DNA of 16,452 nucleotides from Desulfuromonadaceae bacterium (GTDB lineage: Bacteria > Desulfobacterota > Desulfuromonadia > Desulfuromonadales > SZUA-540), in contig QKGY01000079.1 in assembly GCA_003250235.1 (NCBI GenBank), forward strand, positions 1-16,452. Reading direction: 5' to 3'. The translations under genes and the position numbers were made by a program. Below, in pieces: positions 1 through 7,001 of the stretch (positions are counted from its first letter, which is position 1; each line of letters starts with the position of its first letter). Below the pieces are notes generated by a model. That model was not told the DNA's origin. It ran no database searches and saw only the letters and a list, made by a program, of their open reading frames with translations.

Positions 1-670
1 CCTGGTGGCCACGCCGTTGAAGTGCCGCAACAAGGTTGTGGGAATCTTCTACCTGGACGATTTCGTCCCGAGGCGGTTTAAGGAAAACCATATCCGCCTC
101 CTGTCTATTCTGGGCGGTTTTGCCGCCTTATGCATCGATAACGCAAAGAGCAGGGAATCTCTCGATTTCTTCACCCGGACGGATCCTCTCACAAAACTTT
201 TCAATCAGAATCATTTCAAGATGGCTTTTGCTCAGGAACTTGCACGCTCGAGCTTCTATCGGTTCCCGCTGTCGCTGGCCCTGTTCGACATCGATGACTT
301 CCGACGCTTTAACGATAACTTCGGCCATTCCAACGGGGATCAGGTGCTGGTCACGGTAGCACGGCTGCTTCATGACTCCTTTCGGGAATTCGACTCGCTG
401 TTCCGTTATGGCGGCGAAGAATTCATGGCCCTGCTTCCCGAGACGCACCTGGAGCAGGCTGTCAAGATTGCCGAAACGGCCGCCCAGGCTATTTCACGAA
501 AATCCCATCAGGATCTCCCCATTACCGGAGCAGAACCCGTAACCGTCAGCGCGGCGGTGGTTTCCTGTCCCCGCGACGGCAAGGATCTCGACTCTCTGCT
601 GCGACGGATCGACAGTCTTCTGTACGACGGAAGAGAAGGGCGAAACCGGGTATACTGGCAGCCCGGCTAA
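1..670 (+). CDS. GAF-GGDEF diguanylate cyclase, 3' part
   Basis: The reading frame is open to the left edge, so this is the C-terminal part of a longer sensor protein; the GTG at position 5 is just the first possible start in the window. Counting from it, residues 10-48 look like the end of a GAF sensory domain (VVGIFYLDDF and the helix with LLSILGGFAALCIDNA). A GGDEF domain follows from about residue 58 (TDPLTKLFN) to the end. The active-site motif is GGEEF at 136-140, and the metal/GTP region FDIDDF is at 94-99, so the domain should be active in making cyclic di-GMP from two GTP. An RxxD inhibitory site (REFD, 127-130) sits exactly five residues before GGEEF, as in product-inhibited cyclases of the PleD type. 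The GAF ligand cannot be told from this fragment. No linked target gene is visible downstream. Confidence 0.9.
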   Translation, partial: LVATPLKCRNKVVGIFYLDDFVPRRFKENHIRLLSILGGFAALCIDNAKSRESLDFFTRTDPLTKLFNQNHFKMAFAQELARSSFYRFPLSLALFDIDDFRRFNDNFGHSNGDQVLVTVARLLHDSFREFDSLFRYGGEEFMALLPETHLEQAVKIAETAAQAISRKSHQDLPITGAEPVTVSAAVVSCPRDGKDLDSLLRRIDSLLYDGREGRNRVYWQPG

Positions 671-937
671 GCGCTGACGTTCTCTTGTCCCGTACCAGGG
701 AATTCCCCGTATTTCCGGTGATAAAAAAAGTTGCCATAACGGGTCGGCAATGGTAGTTTTTGCCCTCCCGGTGCGTCAGCGCGACCGGCATTGACGCGAT
801 TGTTTTATTGCCTGGAGATGTCTGTGCTGGCATAATGGGCGCCGACTTTCAGCTCTGGGAATCCTTCGCCGGTCCGAATCGTTTTCGCGTTCGGGTTGAT
901 TCCGGCGGCTGCCCAATTCACCGTATACTGGCGACAT
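671..937. other. gene-free region between GGDEF gene and cysteine desulfurase gene
   Basis: This 267-bp stretch holds no convincing coding sequence. Its features are a weak hairpin (731-735 with 746-750, then T residues at 757-761) that might end the upstream transcript, and a promoter candidate at 808-836 listed separately. An in-frame ATG at 896 would extend the next gene by 14 residues that do not resemble the family, so I treat those bases as untranslated. Confidence 0.6.
808..836 (+). promoter_or_regulatory. sigma70-type promoter candidate for the cysteine desulfurase gene
   Basis: TTGCCT at 808-813 (4 of 6 matches to TTGACA) is followed after 17 bp by CATAAT at 831-836 (5 of 6 to TATAAT). 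A TG at 828-829 stands one base before the -10 box and makes an extended -10. Transcription would begin near 843, about 95 bp before the gene at 938. The spacing and the extended -10 make this the best promoter match in the upstream half of the window. It is read by eye only. Confidence 0.45.
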
Positions 938-2089
938 ATGTCCGCTTATCTTGACAACGCAGCGACATCATTTCCTAAACCCGATTCGGTGTACGAAACG
1001 GTTGTGCGGGTCATGAAAGAGGTCGGCGCCAACCCAGGCAGGGGGGGGCACCAGAGGGCCATTGCCGCCGGACGTCTCGTTTATGAAACCCGATCGGCTC
1101 TGGCTGAGCTGTTCGGTATCGACGATGCCGCACGCATCGCGTTTACCTCCAACGCCACGGAGGCGATCAATCTGGCCCTGTTCGGGGTGCTCACGGCCGG
1201 GGATCGTGTCGTCACCAGCACCATGGAACACAATGCCGTGGTTCGGCCCCTGCATGTTCTGCAGGAGCAGGGCGTCGAGGTGGTCAAGGTGCCGGCCGAT
1301 TGTTTTGGAGTGGTCGATCCGGAAAAAATCCGCGAAGCTTGCACGCCACATACCCGGATGGTCGTTCTCAGCCATTGTTCCAATGTCACCGGTTCGCTCC
1401 AGCCGATTGAGGAGATCGGCACCTGGTGCCGAAGGTCCGGGATTCTTTTTCTCGTCGATGCTGCGCAAAGCGCCGGTCTGTTTCCTCTGCATGTTGAACC
1501 GTTCGGGATCGATCTGCTGGCGGTGCCTGGACACAAGGGGCTTTATGGCCCGCAGGGAACGGGTTTTCTGTATGTCCGCCCTGGGCTTGAACTGAAGCCG
1601 CTGGTTTATGGCGGAACGGGGAGCAACTCCCACTCGGAAAGCCAGCCGACCGAGATGCCCGAGCATCTTGAGAGCGGGACACTCAACACCGCAGGAATCG
1701 CCGGCCTCAAAGCCGGTGTGGATTTTGTCCGGGAGATCGGCCTTGATGCCATCCGGGCTCACGAGCGTCAGCTTCTCGACCGGTTGATCGAGGGACTGCG
1801 CCAGGTTCCGGACGCGGTTGTTTATGGCCCTCTGGATGGGCGACTGCATGGCGGAGCCCTGTCCTTCAATCTAGATGGCCGTGACCCGTCCGAAATCGGT
1901 TTCCGTCTCGATCATGAATTCGGAATCAGCTGCCGCGTCGGTCTGCACTGTGCCCCCGATGCTCATCGCTCGATCGGGACCTTTCCGCGCGGAACCGTGA
2001 GGGTCAGCCCCGGCTACTTCAACACTCTTGCGGATATCGACCTTCTGCTCAACGCCATCGATACCATCCGGTCGGAGAAAACCCGGTAA
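938..2089 (+). CDS. cysteine desulfurase family protein (class V aminotransferase fold, PLP)
   Basis: A 383-residue PLP enzyme of the class V aminotransferase group, expected to release sulfur (or selenium) from cysteine as an enzyme-bound persulfide, with alanine as by-product. The N-terminal LDNAATSFPKP is typical of the stand-alone cysteine desulfurase subfamily rather than of housekeeping IscS or SufS. Visible active-site residues are His98 (MEH), Asp174 (FLVDAAQSAG), the PLP lysine Lys200 (PGHKGLYGPQGTG) and a probable catalytic Cys338 in RVGLHCAP. I chose ATG 938 over the in-frame ATG 896 because homology begins at MSAYLDNAAT. No good Shine-Dalgarno sequence precedes it, which leaves some doubt about initiation. 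No IscU or SufU scaffold gene lies nearby, so the sulfur acceptor is unknown. PhoH follows after 39 bp and may be co-transcribed. Confidence 0.88.
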   Translation: MSAYLDNAATSFPKPDSVYETVVRVMKEVGANPGRGGHQRAIAAGRLVYETRSALAELFGIDDAARIAFTSNATEAINLALFGVLTAGDRVVTSTMEHNAVVRPLHVLQEQGVEVVKVPADCFGVVDPEKIREACTPHTRMVVLSHCSNVTGSLQPIEEIGTWCRRSGILFLVDAAQSAGLFPLHVEPFGIDLLAVPGHKGLYGPQGTGFLYVRPGLELKPLVYGGTGSNSHSESQPTEMPEHLESGTLNTAGIAGLKAGVDFVREIGLDAIRAHERQLLDRLIEGLRQVPDAVVYGPLDGRLHGGALSFNLDGRDPSEIGFRLDHEFGISCRVGLHCAPDAHRSIGTFPRGTVRVSPGYFNTLADIDLLLNAIDTIRSEKTR

Positions 2090-2128
2090 AACCGGGCATT
2101 ACATGTCGTTGAACCCTGAAAGGATGCC

Positions 2129-3445
2129 ATGAAAAAGACCTTTATCCTCGATACCAACGTTCTGCTTCACGATCCCCAGGCGCTTTTCAAATTCGAAGAC
2201 AATGATGTCATCATCCCGATCACGGTTATCGAGGAGATTGACAACTTTAAGAAGGATCTCAGCGAGACAGGACGCAATGCGCGTCAGATTTCGCGGATTC
2301 TCGACGATCTGCGCAAAAAGTCGACTCTCGTCGACGGCGTGGCTCTGGAGACGGGAGGGATTCTCAAAGTCGAGCTGTATACCGAAGGCTCCATGAAACT
2401 GCTTCCTCCCGAGCTGCGCGCCGACCGTGGCGACAACCGCATTCTCGCTGTTGCGCTGGATATGCAGAAGCAGTGCGAGTGTCCGGTGGTTTTCGTCACC
2501 AAGGACACCAACTTGCGTATCAAGGCGGATGCCGTGGGGCTTCGCGCCGAAGATTACGAATCCGACAAGGTGTCCATCGATGAGCTGTACTCCGGGACCA
2601 CAGAGGTTCTGGTCAATAAGGACGAGGTTGACCGTTTTTACGGGCAGGGGTACCTGGAATTTTCCGGTCCCTATTATCCCAACCAGTGCGTCACCCTCGC
2701 CGAGGCGTCCAATCCTTCACATACGGCCATCGGTCGCTATCATGCCAAGCTTGAAAGGCTCAATCCCCTGATTCGTCCCCCAAAAGATGGGATCTGGGGC
2801 ATCCTGCCGCGCAATCGCGAGCAGCAGTTTGCTCTCGATCTGCTGCTGGATGACGATATCCAGCTGGTGACCCTGGTCGGCAAGGCGGGAACGGGTAAAA
2901 CCCTGCTCGCCATCGCAGCCGGTCTTTTCAAGTCGGCCGATGAAGGGACCTTCAGCCGGCTCCTGGTGTCCCGTCCGGTTTTCCCCATGGGCAAAGACCT
3001 CGGTTTTCTTCCCGGGGATGTCGAGGAAAAGCTGGCGCCGTGGATGCAGCCGATTTTCGACAATGTCGAGTTGCTTCTCGGTGCCGTCGAGGAGCGGGGC
3101 AAGCGCAAGAGGGGATACAAGGAACTCGTCGATATGGGGCTGATGGAGATCGAACCGCTGACTTATATCCGCGGCCGATCCATACCCAAACAGTACATGA
3201 TTGTCGACGAAGCCCAGAACCTGACCCCGCATGAAATCAAGACCATTATTACACGGGCGGGGGAGGGAACCAAGATTGTCCTGACCGGCGACCCGTACCA
3301 GATCGACAACCCGTATGTCGATTCCTCCAGCAACGGATTGACCTATACGGTGGAAAAGTTCAAAGGGCAGGAAATCGCCGGTCATGTTACACTGACGCGT
3401 GGAGAACGTTCGCCCCTTGCCGAGCTTGCCGCGAACCTCCTTTAG
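2129..3445 (+). CDS. PIN domain-PhoH ATPase fusion (YlaK/PhoH2 type)
   Basis: A 438-residue two-domain protein. Residues 1-150 form a PIN nuclease domain beginning KKTFILDTNVLLHDP; its acidic residues include Asp8, Glu36, Asp102 (GDNRILAVA) and Asp126 (TKDTNLR), so the nuclease site looks intact. Residues about 210-438 form the PhoH P-loop ATPase, with Walker A GKAGTGKT at 251-258, Walker B YMIVDEAQN at 356-364 and the LTGDPYQID motif at 385-393. Members of this PhoH2-like family act as ATP-dependent RNA unwinding and cleaving enzymes; in many bacteria their biological role is still vague. The length is normal for the family. The start ATG has AAGGA four bases upstream. No antitoxin gene is adjacent, so this is not laid out as a toxin-antitoxin pair. 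The name phoH is used loosely for the family, so I give no symbol. Confidence 0.9.
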   Translation: MKKTFILDTNVLLHDPQALFKFEDNDVIIPITVIEEIDNFKKDLSETGRNARQISRILDDLRKKSTLVDGVALETGGILKVELYTEGSMKLLPPELRADRGDNRILAVALDMQKQCECPVVFVTKDTNLRIKADAVGLRAEDYESDKVSIDELYSGTTEVLVNKDEVDRFYGQGYLEFSGPYYPNQCVTLAEASNPSHTAIGRYHAKLERLNPLIRPPKDGIWGILPRNREQQFALDLLLDDDIQLVTLVGKAGTGKTLLAIAAGLFKSADEGTFSRLLVSRPVFPMGKDLGFLPGDVEEKLAPWMQPIFDNVELLLGAVEERGKRKRGYKELVDMGLMEIEPLTYIRGRSIPKQYMIVDEAQNLTPHEIKTIITRAGEGTKIVLTGDPYQIDNPYVDSSSNGLTYTVEKFKGQEIAGHVTLTRGERSPLAELAANLL

Positions 3446-3517
3446 GGGATGATTCGTGCAGCAGGGCTGTTTTGGCCATTACAGAAGTTTGAAAAAATAT
3501 TAACGATCCGGTCTTAA

Positions 3518-4537
3518 ATGCTTGTTCTTGCTATTGAATCGTCCTGCGACGAAACTTCTGCCGCGGTGGTTCGTGACGGAAGGCAGATTCTGTCCAATGT
3601 CATCGCCTCCCAGGTGGATGTCCATGCCCGCTACGGTGGGGTCGTCCCCGAACTGGCCTCGCGAAAGCATGTCGAAGCCATTTCGGTGGTGATCGAGGAG
3701 TCCCTGGAAAAAGCCGGTGTCACGCTCGATGACATCCAGGGCATCGTTGTCACCCGCGGTCCCGGTCTGGTGGGCGCTCTGCTGGTCGGACTCTCTGTCG
3801 CCAAGGCCATGGCCTTCGCCCGGGGGATTCCTCTGGTCGGAGTCCATCATATCGAGGGGCATATCCTCTCGCCTCTTCTGGAGCAGGATATTGCTTTTCC
3901 TTATCTGGGGCTGGCGGTGTCGGGCGGACACACCCATCTGTATCGTATCGACGGCATAGGACGCTATACGATCCTGGGGCGGACCCTTGATGACGCCGCC
4001 GGAGAAGCCTTTGACAAAGTGGCCAAGCTGCTCGGTCTCGGTTATCCGGGCGGTCAGGTCATCGACCGGCTCGCCGCCGAAGGGGACCCAACGGCCATCG
4101 ATTTTCCGCGGCCTCTGCTGCATCAGAAAAATCTCGATTTCAGCTTCAGCGGTATCAAGACGGCCGTCCTGAATCATGTCCGCGGCTATACTCAGCCCCT
4201 CAACGATGAGCAGTTGCGCCATGTGGCGGCCGGTTTCCAGGCTGCGGTGGTGGAGGTGCTTACCCGCAAGACCCTCCGGGCGGCGGCAGAGCACGGCCTC
4301 AAACGGGTTGTCGTAGCGGGAGGGGTGGCCTGTAACCGGGGCCTGCGTCAGTCTCTGCTCTCTGCAGGACCCGAGGCCGGTCTGGAGGTGTTTTTCCCTT
4401 CCCCTGGACTGTGCGGTGACAATGCGGCCATGCTGGCTGTCGCCGGTGACGCTTATCTGGAACAGGGGAGAACGGCTCCCCTCGATCTTAACGCCGTGGC
4501 CAGCTGGTCTCTCGACCAGGCTGGCTGGATGGAATGA
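3518..4537 (+). CDS. tsaD: tRNA N6-adenosine threonylcarbamoyltransferase TsaD
   Basis: TsaD (formerly Gcp/YgjD) transfers the threonylcarbamoyl group from threonylcarbamoyl-AMP to A37 of ANN-decoding tRNAs, making t6A together with TsaB and TsaE in the cytoplasm. The 339-residue length is standard. Diagnostic stretches are the opening VLAIESSCDETSAAVV, the metal-binding HHIEGH with His111 and His115, SGGHT at 135-139, GEAFDKVAK, and the C-terminal GDNAAM with metal ligand Asp301. The ATG at 3518 gives the canonical N terminus, although no clear Shine-Dalgarno sequence stands before it. The 72-bp gap after the PhoH gene is AT-rich around 3489-3503 and might hold a weak promoter. The DUF2062 gene and rsmA follow closely, giving a translation-related cluster. 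Confidence 0.97.
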   Translation: MLVLAIESSCDETSAAVVRDGRQILSNVIASQVDVHARYGGVVPELASRKHVEAISVVIEESLEKAGVTLDDIQGIVVTRGPGLVGALLVGLSVAKAMAFARGIPLVGVHHIEGHILSPLLEQDIAFPYLGLAVSGGHTHLYRIDGIGRYTILGRTLDDAAGEAFDKVAKLLGLGYPGGQVIDRLAAEGDPTAIDFPRPLLHQKNLDFSFSGIKTAVLNHVRGYTQPLNDEQLRHVAAGFQAAVVEVLTRKTLRAAAEHGLKRVVVAGGVACNRGLRQSLLSAGPEAGLEVFFPSPGLCGDNAAMLAVAGDAYLEQGRTAPLDLNAVASWSLDQAGWME

Positions 4538-4568
4538 ACTCTGGACTGATAAGGAGTCAGCAGTATTT

Positions 4569-5051
4569 ATGTGGCGGCGTTTTTCCTTTGTCCGGCAATT
4601 CAAGCTCAATCTGCTGCGTCTGTTGCGTATTCGCAAGTCTCCTGACGAGATTGCCAAGGGTCTGGCTCTCGGCGTTTTCATCGGCATGACCCCCACCTTC
4701 GGGTTTCAGATGGTCATCGCCATCTTTTTTGCTCTACTTCTCAGTGAAAACAAAATAGCCGCCGCGGTCGGGGTGTGGATCACCAACCCCCTGACCGCCC
4801 CTTTCATTTACGCGCTCGAATATGAATCCGGACGTCTGGTGATGGGGATGGGGCGGGCGCATCTTCCCGCCGAACTCACTTTCAGCGCTTTCAGGGAGCT
4901 CGGTCATGAGGTGATTGTGCCTCTGTGTCTGGGAAGCCTGATTTACGGCATTCTCTGTGCGGCTCTGACCTATGCCATCACCCTGAGGGTCATCCCGATC
5001 GTGAAAACCTGGCGTATTCCCCGCTGGCCCAGGCCGCGTCGCCGTCTCTAA
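4569..5051 (+). CDS. DUF2062 family membrane protein
   Basis: A 160-residue protein of the DUF2062 family, function unknown. It begins with a basic amphipathic segment (residues 1-30, many Arg/Lys). Two hydrophobic segments follow (about 31-58 and 62-82), containing the family signatures TPTFGFQM at 41-48 and TNPLTAPFIY at 72-81. A third hydrophobic segment spans about 114-145, and the tail is very basic (WPRPRRRL). It is therefore likely an inner-membrane protein. The open frame reaches further upstream into tsaD, but homology begins at MWRRFSFVRQFK. An AAGGAG at 4551-4556 supports ATG 4569, although the 12-base spacing is long. It starts 31 bp after tsaD and ends 10 bp before rsmA, so it is almost certainly in one transcript with them. 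Confidence 0.85.
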   Translation: MWRRFSFVRQFKLNLLRLLRIRKSPDEIAKGLALGVFIGMTPTFGFQMVIAIFFALLLSENKIAAAVGVWITNPLTAPFIYALEYESGRLVMGMGRAHLPAELTFSAFRELGHEVIVPLCLGSLIYGILCAALTYAITLRVIPIVKTWRIPRWPRPRRRL

Positions 5052-5061
5052 AAGGTTCACC

Positions 5062-5883
5062 ATGGATAAGCCTGCATACCACCGCCCTCAAAAGCGGTTC
5101 GGACAGAATTTTCTTCACGATCAGTCTGTCATAGAACGCATTCTTGCTGCGGCTGAGATCACCGATTCCGACACGATCCTTGAAATCGGTCCGGGGCTTG
5201 GGGTTCTTACCGACCGCATGCTTCCACTGGCCAGCAAGGTGATCGTCATGGAGGTCGACCGCAACCTGGTCGAGAGGTTGAACCGCCGTGAGGAACCCCG
5301 CTTGCAGGTGCACGAAGGGGACGCCTTGGCGATGAACTGGAATGACATCCTCATCGAGCCCCCTTATAAACTGGTGGCCAATCTTCCCTACAACATTTCG
5401 AGCCAGATTCTCTTCAAGATTCTTGATCATCGCACGCTGTTCTCCAAGCTGGTGCTGATGTTTCAGAAGGAGGTCGGCGACAGGCTGGCCGCCGGGCCTG
5501 GAAACCGTGACTACGGCATCCTGTCGGTTCTGTGCCAAGTATGGTTTGATATCCGCAAGGTGGCGGCCGTTCCGCCGGGGGCTTTCAATCCTCCGCCGAA
5601 GGTCCATTCCGTGGTTCTGGAGTTCGTCTCACGTAGCGAACCGCGGATTGTTGTCGACGATCCGGCTTTCTTCCGTCGGGTGGTCAAGGCCGCTTTCGCC
5701 CAGAGGCGGAAAACCTTGCGCAACACCCTAGCGGGGTCGGGGTTTGCCGCCCCCCTGGTCGAAACGGTGCTGCAGCGCTGCGGCATCGATCCCGGACGTA
5801 GGGGAGAAACCCTGACGCTGGACGAATTCAGTGTCCTCGCCAAAGAACTCAAGGCGTCTTTCCTCCCGGAAGTGCGCCCCTAA
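5062..5883 (+). CDS. rsmA: 16S rRNA (adenine1518/1519-N6)-dimethyltransferase RsmA
   Basis: RsmA (KsgA) dimethylates two adjacent adenines in helix 45 of 16S rRNA with S-adenosylmethionine, a late step and checkpoint of 30S maturation. The 273 residues are the usual length. Visible motifs are the N-terminal KRFGQNFLHD, SAM motif I EIGPGLG at 41-47, the acidic VMEVDRNLVERL at 62-73, GDALAM, the catalytic NLPYNIS starting at 107, and FAQRRKTLRN at 212-221. ATG 5062 has AAAGG six bases upstream. The gene starts 10 bp after the DUF2062 gene. Loss of this enzyme gives kasugamycin resistance in known bacteria. Confidence 0.97.
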   Translation: MDKPAYHRPQKRFGQNFLHDQSVIERILAAAEITDSDTILEIGPGLGVLTDRMLPLASKVIVMEVDRNLVERLNRREEPRLQVHEGDALAMNWNDILIEPPYKLVANLPYNISSQILFKILDHRTLFSKLVLMFQKEVGDRLAAGPGNRDYGILSVLCQVWFDIRKVAAVPPGAFNPPPKVHSVVLEFVSRSEPRIVVDDPAFFRRVVKAAFAQRRKTLRNTLAGSGFAAPLVETVLQRCGIDPGRRGETLTLDEFSVLAKELKASFLPEVRP

Positions 5884-5919
5884 CCGTCCCGGCAGCACCC
5901 GGGACCAGGAGGTTTACCG

Positions 5920-6795
5920 GTGTCCGATTATTTCGCCAAGGTCAATGGCCGCCCCATCAGTTCCTTCGACTATCAGAATGCCCTTCAGGGGTACTCCATG
6001 GACATGTACCGTAAGACCATGGACCGGCTGTCTGTCGACGAGCTCAAGGCGATCGAGGATCTTGCCCGCGAGAAGCTCCTGGCCCGTGAGCTGATTTTCC
6101 AGGAAGCCCTCGCTCAGGGGGTGGTCGCCGACGATCCCTCCGTCAGTGAAGAGATGGCCAAGATCATCCGCAATTTTCCCAGCGAGGAGGAATTTTACGC
6201 CACTCTGGAAAAAGCGGGCATCGATGCGCCGACCTACCGCCGCATGATCCGTCAGGACCTCACCGTCAACCTGATGACCAATAGGAAGCTTTCCGATATG
6301 CGGGAACCGACGGCCGAGGACATCGCAGAGGTCTATCAACGTTATCCCGATCAGATGCAGGCACCTGAGAAGGTGCGGGCCAGTCATATTCTCGTCAAGA
6401 TCAAAGGGGGGGATCGTGCCGCAGCCCTCGCCGAGGCCGAAGCCTTGAAGAAAAGGACCGCCTCCGAGGATTTCGCCGTGCTGGCACGGGAGCATTCGAG
6501 CTGCCCGAGCGCCGCTCGCGGGGGCGACCTCGGCTATTTCCGCCGCGGCGACATGGTCAAATCCTTCGAGACGGCGGCTTTCTCCCAGAAGGAAGGCGAG
6601 GTGGGGGATGTTGTCGAGACCCAATTCGGTTTCCACCTGATCAAGGTGCTCTCCCGCGAGACGGCGGCGAATCTGTCTCTGGAGGAAGCCACCCCCAAGA
6701 TCCGCGAATTTCTGAAGGGGGAAGCAGGCTCCCGGCTCCTCAAGGAATGGGTGGCCGAACTGATGGACCGGGCCGAGATCATCTACGGCGAATAA
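5920..6795 (+). CDS. peptidylprolyl isomerase, parvulin (PpiC) type, apparently cytoplasmic
   Basis: A 291-residue protein with a helical N-terminal SurA/NifM-like region (residues 1-125) and a parvulin rotamase domain at about 149-247. The rotamase signatures are ASHILVK (154-160), GGDLGYFRRGDMV (201-213) and QFGFHLIKV (235-243). A C-terminal helix closes the protein. It should catalyse cis-trans isomerisation of proline peptide bonds and act as a chaperone. Unlike PrsA, SurA or PpiD it has no signal peptide or membrane anchor: the start MSDYFAKVNGRPIS is polar. It is therefore expected in the cytoplasm, as NifM is. The GTG start is well supported by AGGAGG at 5907-5912, seven bases upstream. 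It lies 36 bp after rsmA and is followed by a strong terminator, so it is probably the last gene of this transcript. Confidence 0.88.
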   Translation: MSDYFAKVNGRPISSFDYQNALQGYSMDMYRKTMDRLSVDELKAIEDLAREKLLARELIFQEALAQGVVADDPSVSEEMAKIIRNFPSEEEFYATLEKAGIDAPTYRRMIRQDLTVNLMTNRKLSDMREPTAEDIAEVYQRYPDQMQAPEKVRASHILVKIKGGDRAAALAEAEALKKRTASEDFAVLAREHSSCPSAARGGDLGYFRRGDMVKSFETAAFSQKEGEVGDVVETQFGFHLIKVLSRETAANLSLEEATPKIREFLKGEAGSRLLKEWVAELMDRAEIIYGE

Positions 6796-6811
6796 TGGTT
6801 TCTGCCGACAT

Positions 6812-6852
6812 GTACCGACGATCGTCTGCAGGACAGGCGTCGGTACGTTTTT
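6812..6852 (+). terminator. intrinsic terminator after the prolyl isomerase gene
   Basis: GTACCGACG at 6812-6820 pairs perfectly with CGTCGGTAC at 6838-6846, a 9-bp stem, and five T residues follow at 6848-6852 after one G. The 17-base loop can fold further through GTC and GAC. It begins 17 bp after the stop codon of the prolyl isomerase gene and separates that cluster from the glutamate dehydrogenase gene. Confidence 0.8.
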
Positions 6853-6870
6853 CCAGGTGTCGCGCTAAGC

Positions 6871-6899
6871 TTGTCAAAGCTGTTCCCATGCATTAGGCT
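6871..6899 (+). promoter_or_regulatory. possible promoter for the glutamate dehydrogenase gene
   Basis: TTGTCA at 6871-6876 (5 of 6 to TTGACA) is followed after 17 bp by TAGGCT at 6894-6899, which keeps only the T, A and final T of the -10 consensus. It lies just past the terminator and about 100 bp before the gene. The -10 is weak. A small hairpin (GTGGC 6956-6960 with GCCAC 6972-6976) lies in the leader that would be made. Confidence 0.3.
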
Positions 6900-7001
6900 T
6901 ACCCCATGGCCTCCGCGCTTTAACCGTGCAGGGCTGTCTCTTCAATAAAATACAGGTGGCTGTTCTCGGTCGCCACTCCCCTCTAGCTTCTGGAGAATTT
7001 C

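Noticed and set aside
731..761. Hairpin TTGCC/GGCAA followed by a T-run as a terminator for the GGDEF gene.
   Set aside because: The stem is only 5 bp with a 10-base loop, and the T-run starts six bases after the stem, so it is too weak to annotate as a separate feature.
3500..4696. A 398-residue minus-strand open frame opposite tsaD.
   Set aside because: tsaD is fully conserved on the + strand, and the antisense frame has no family resemblance.
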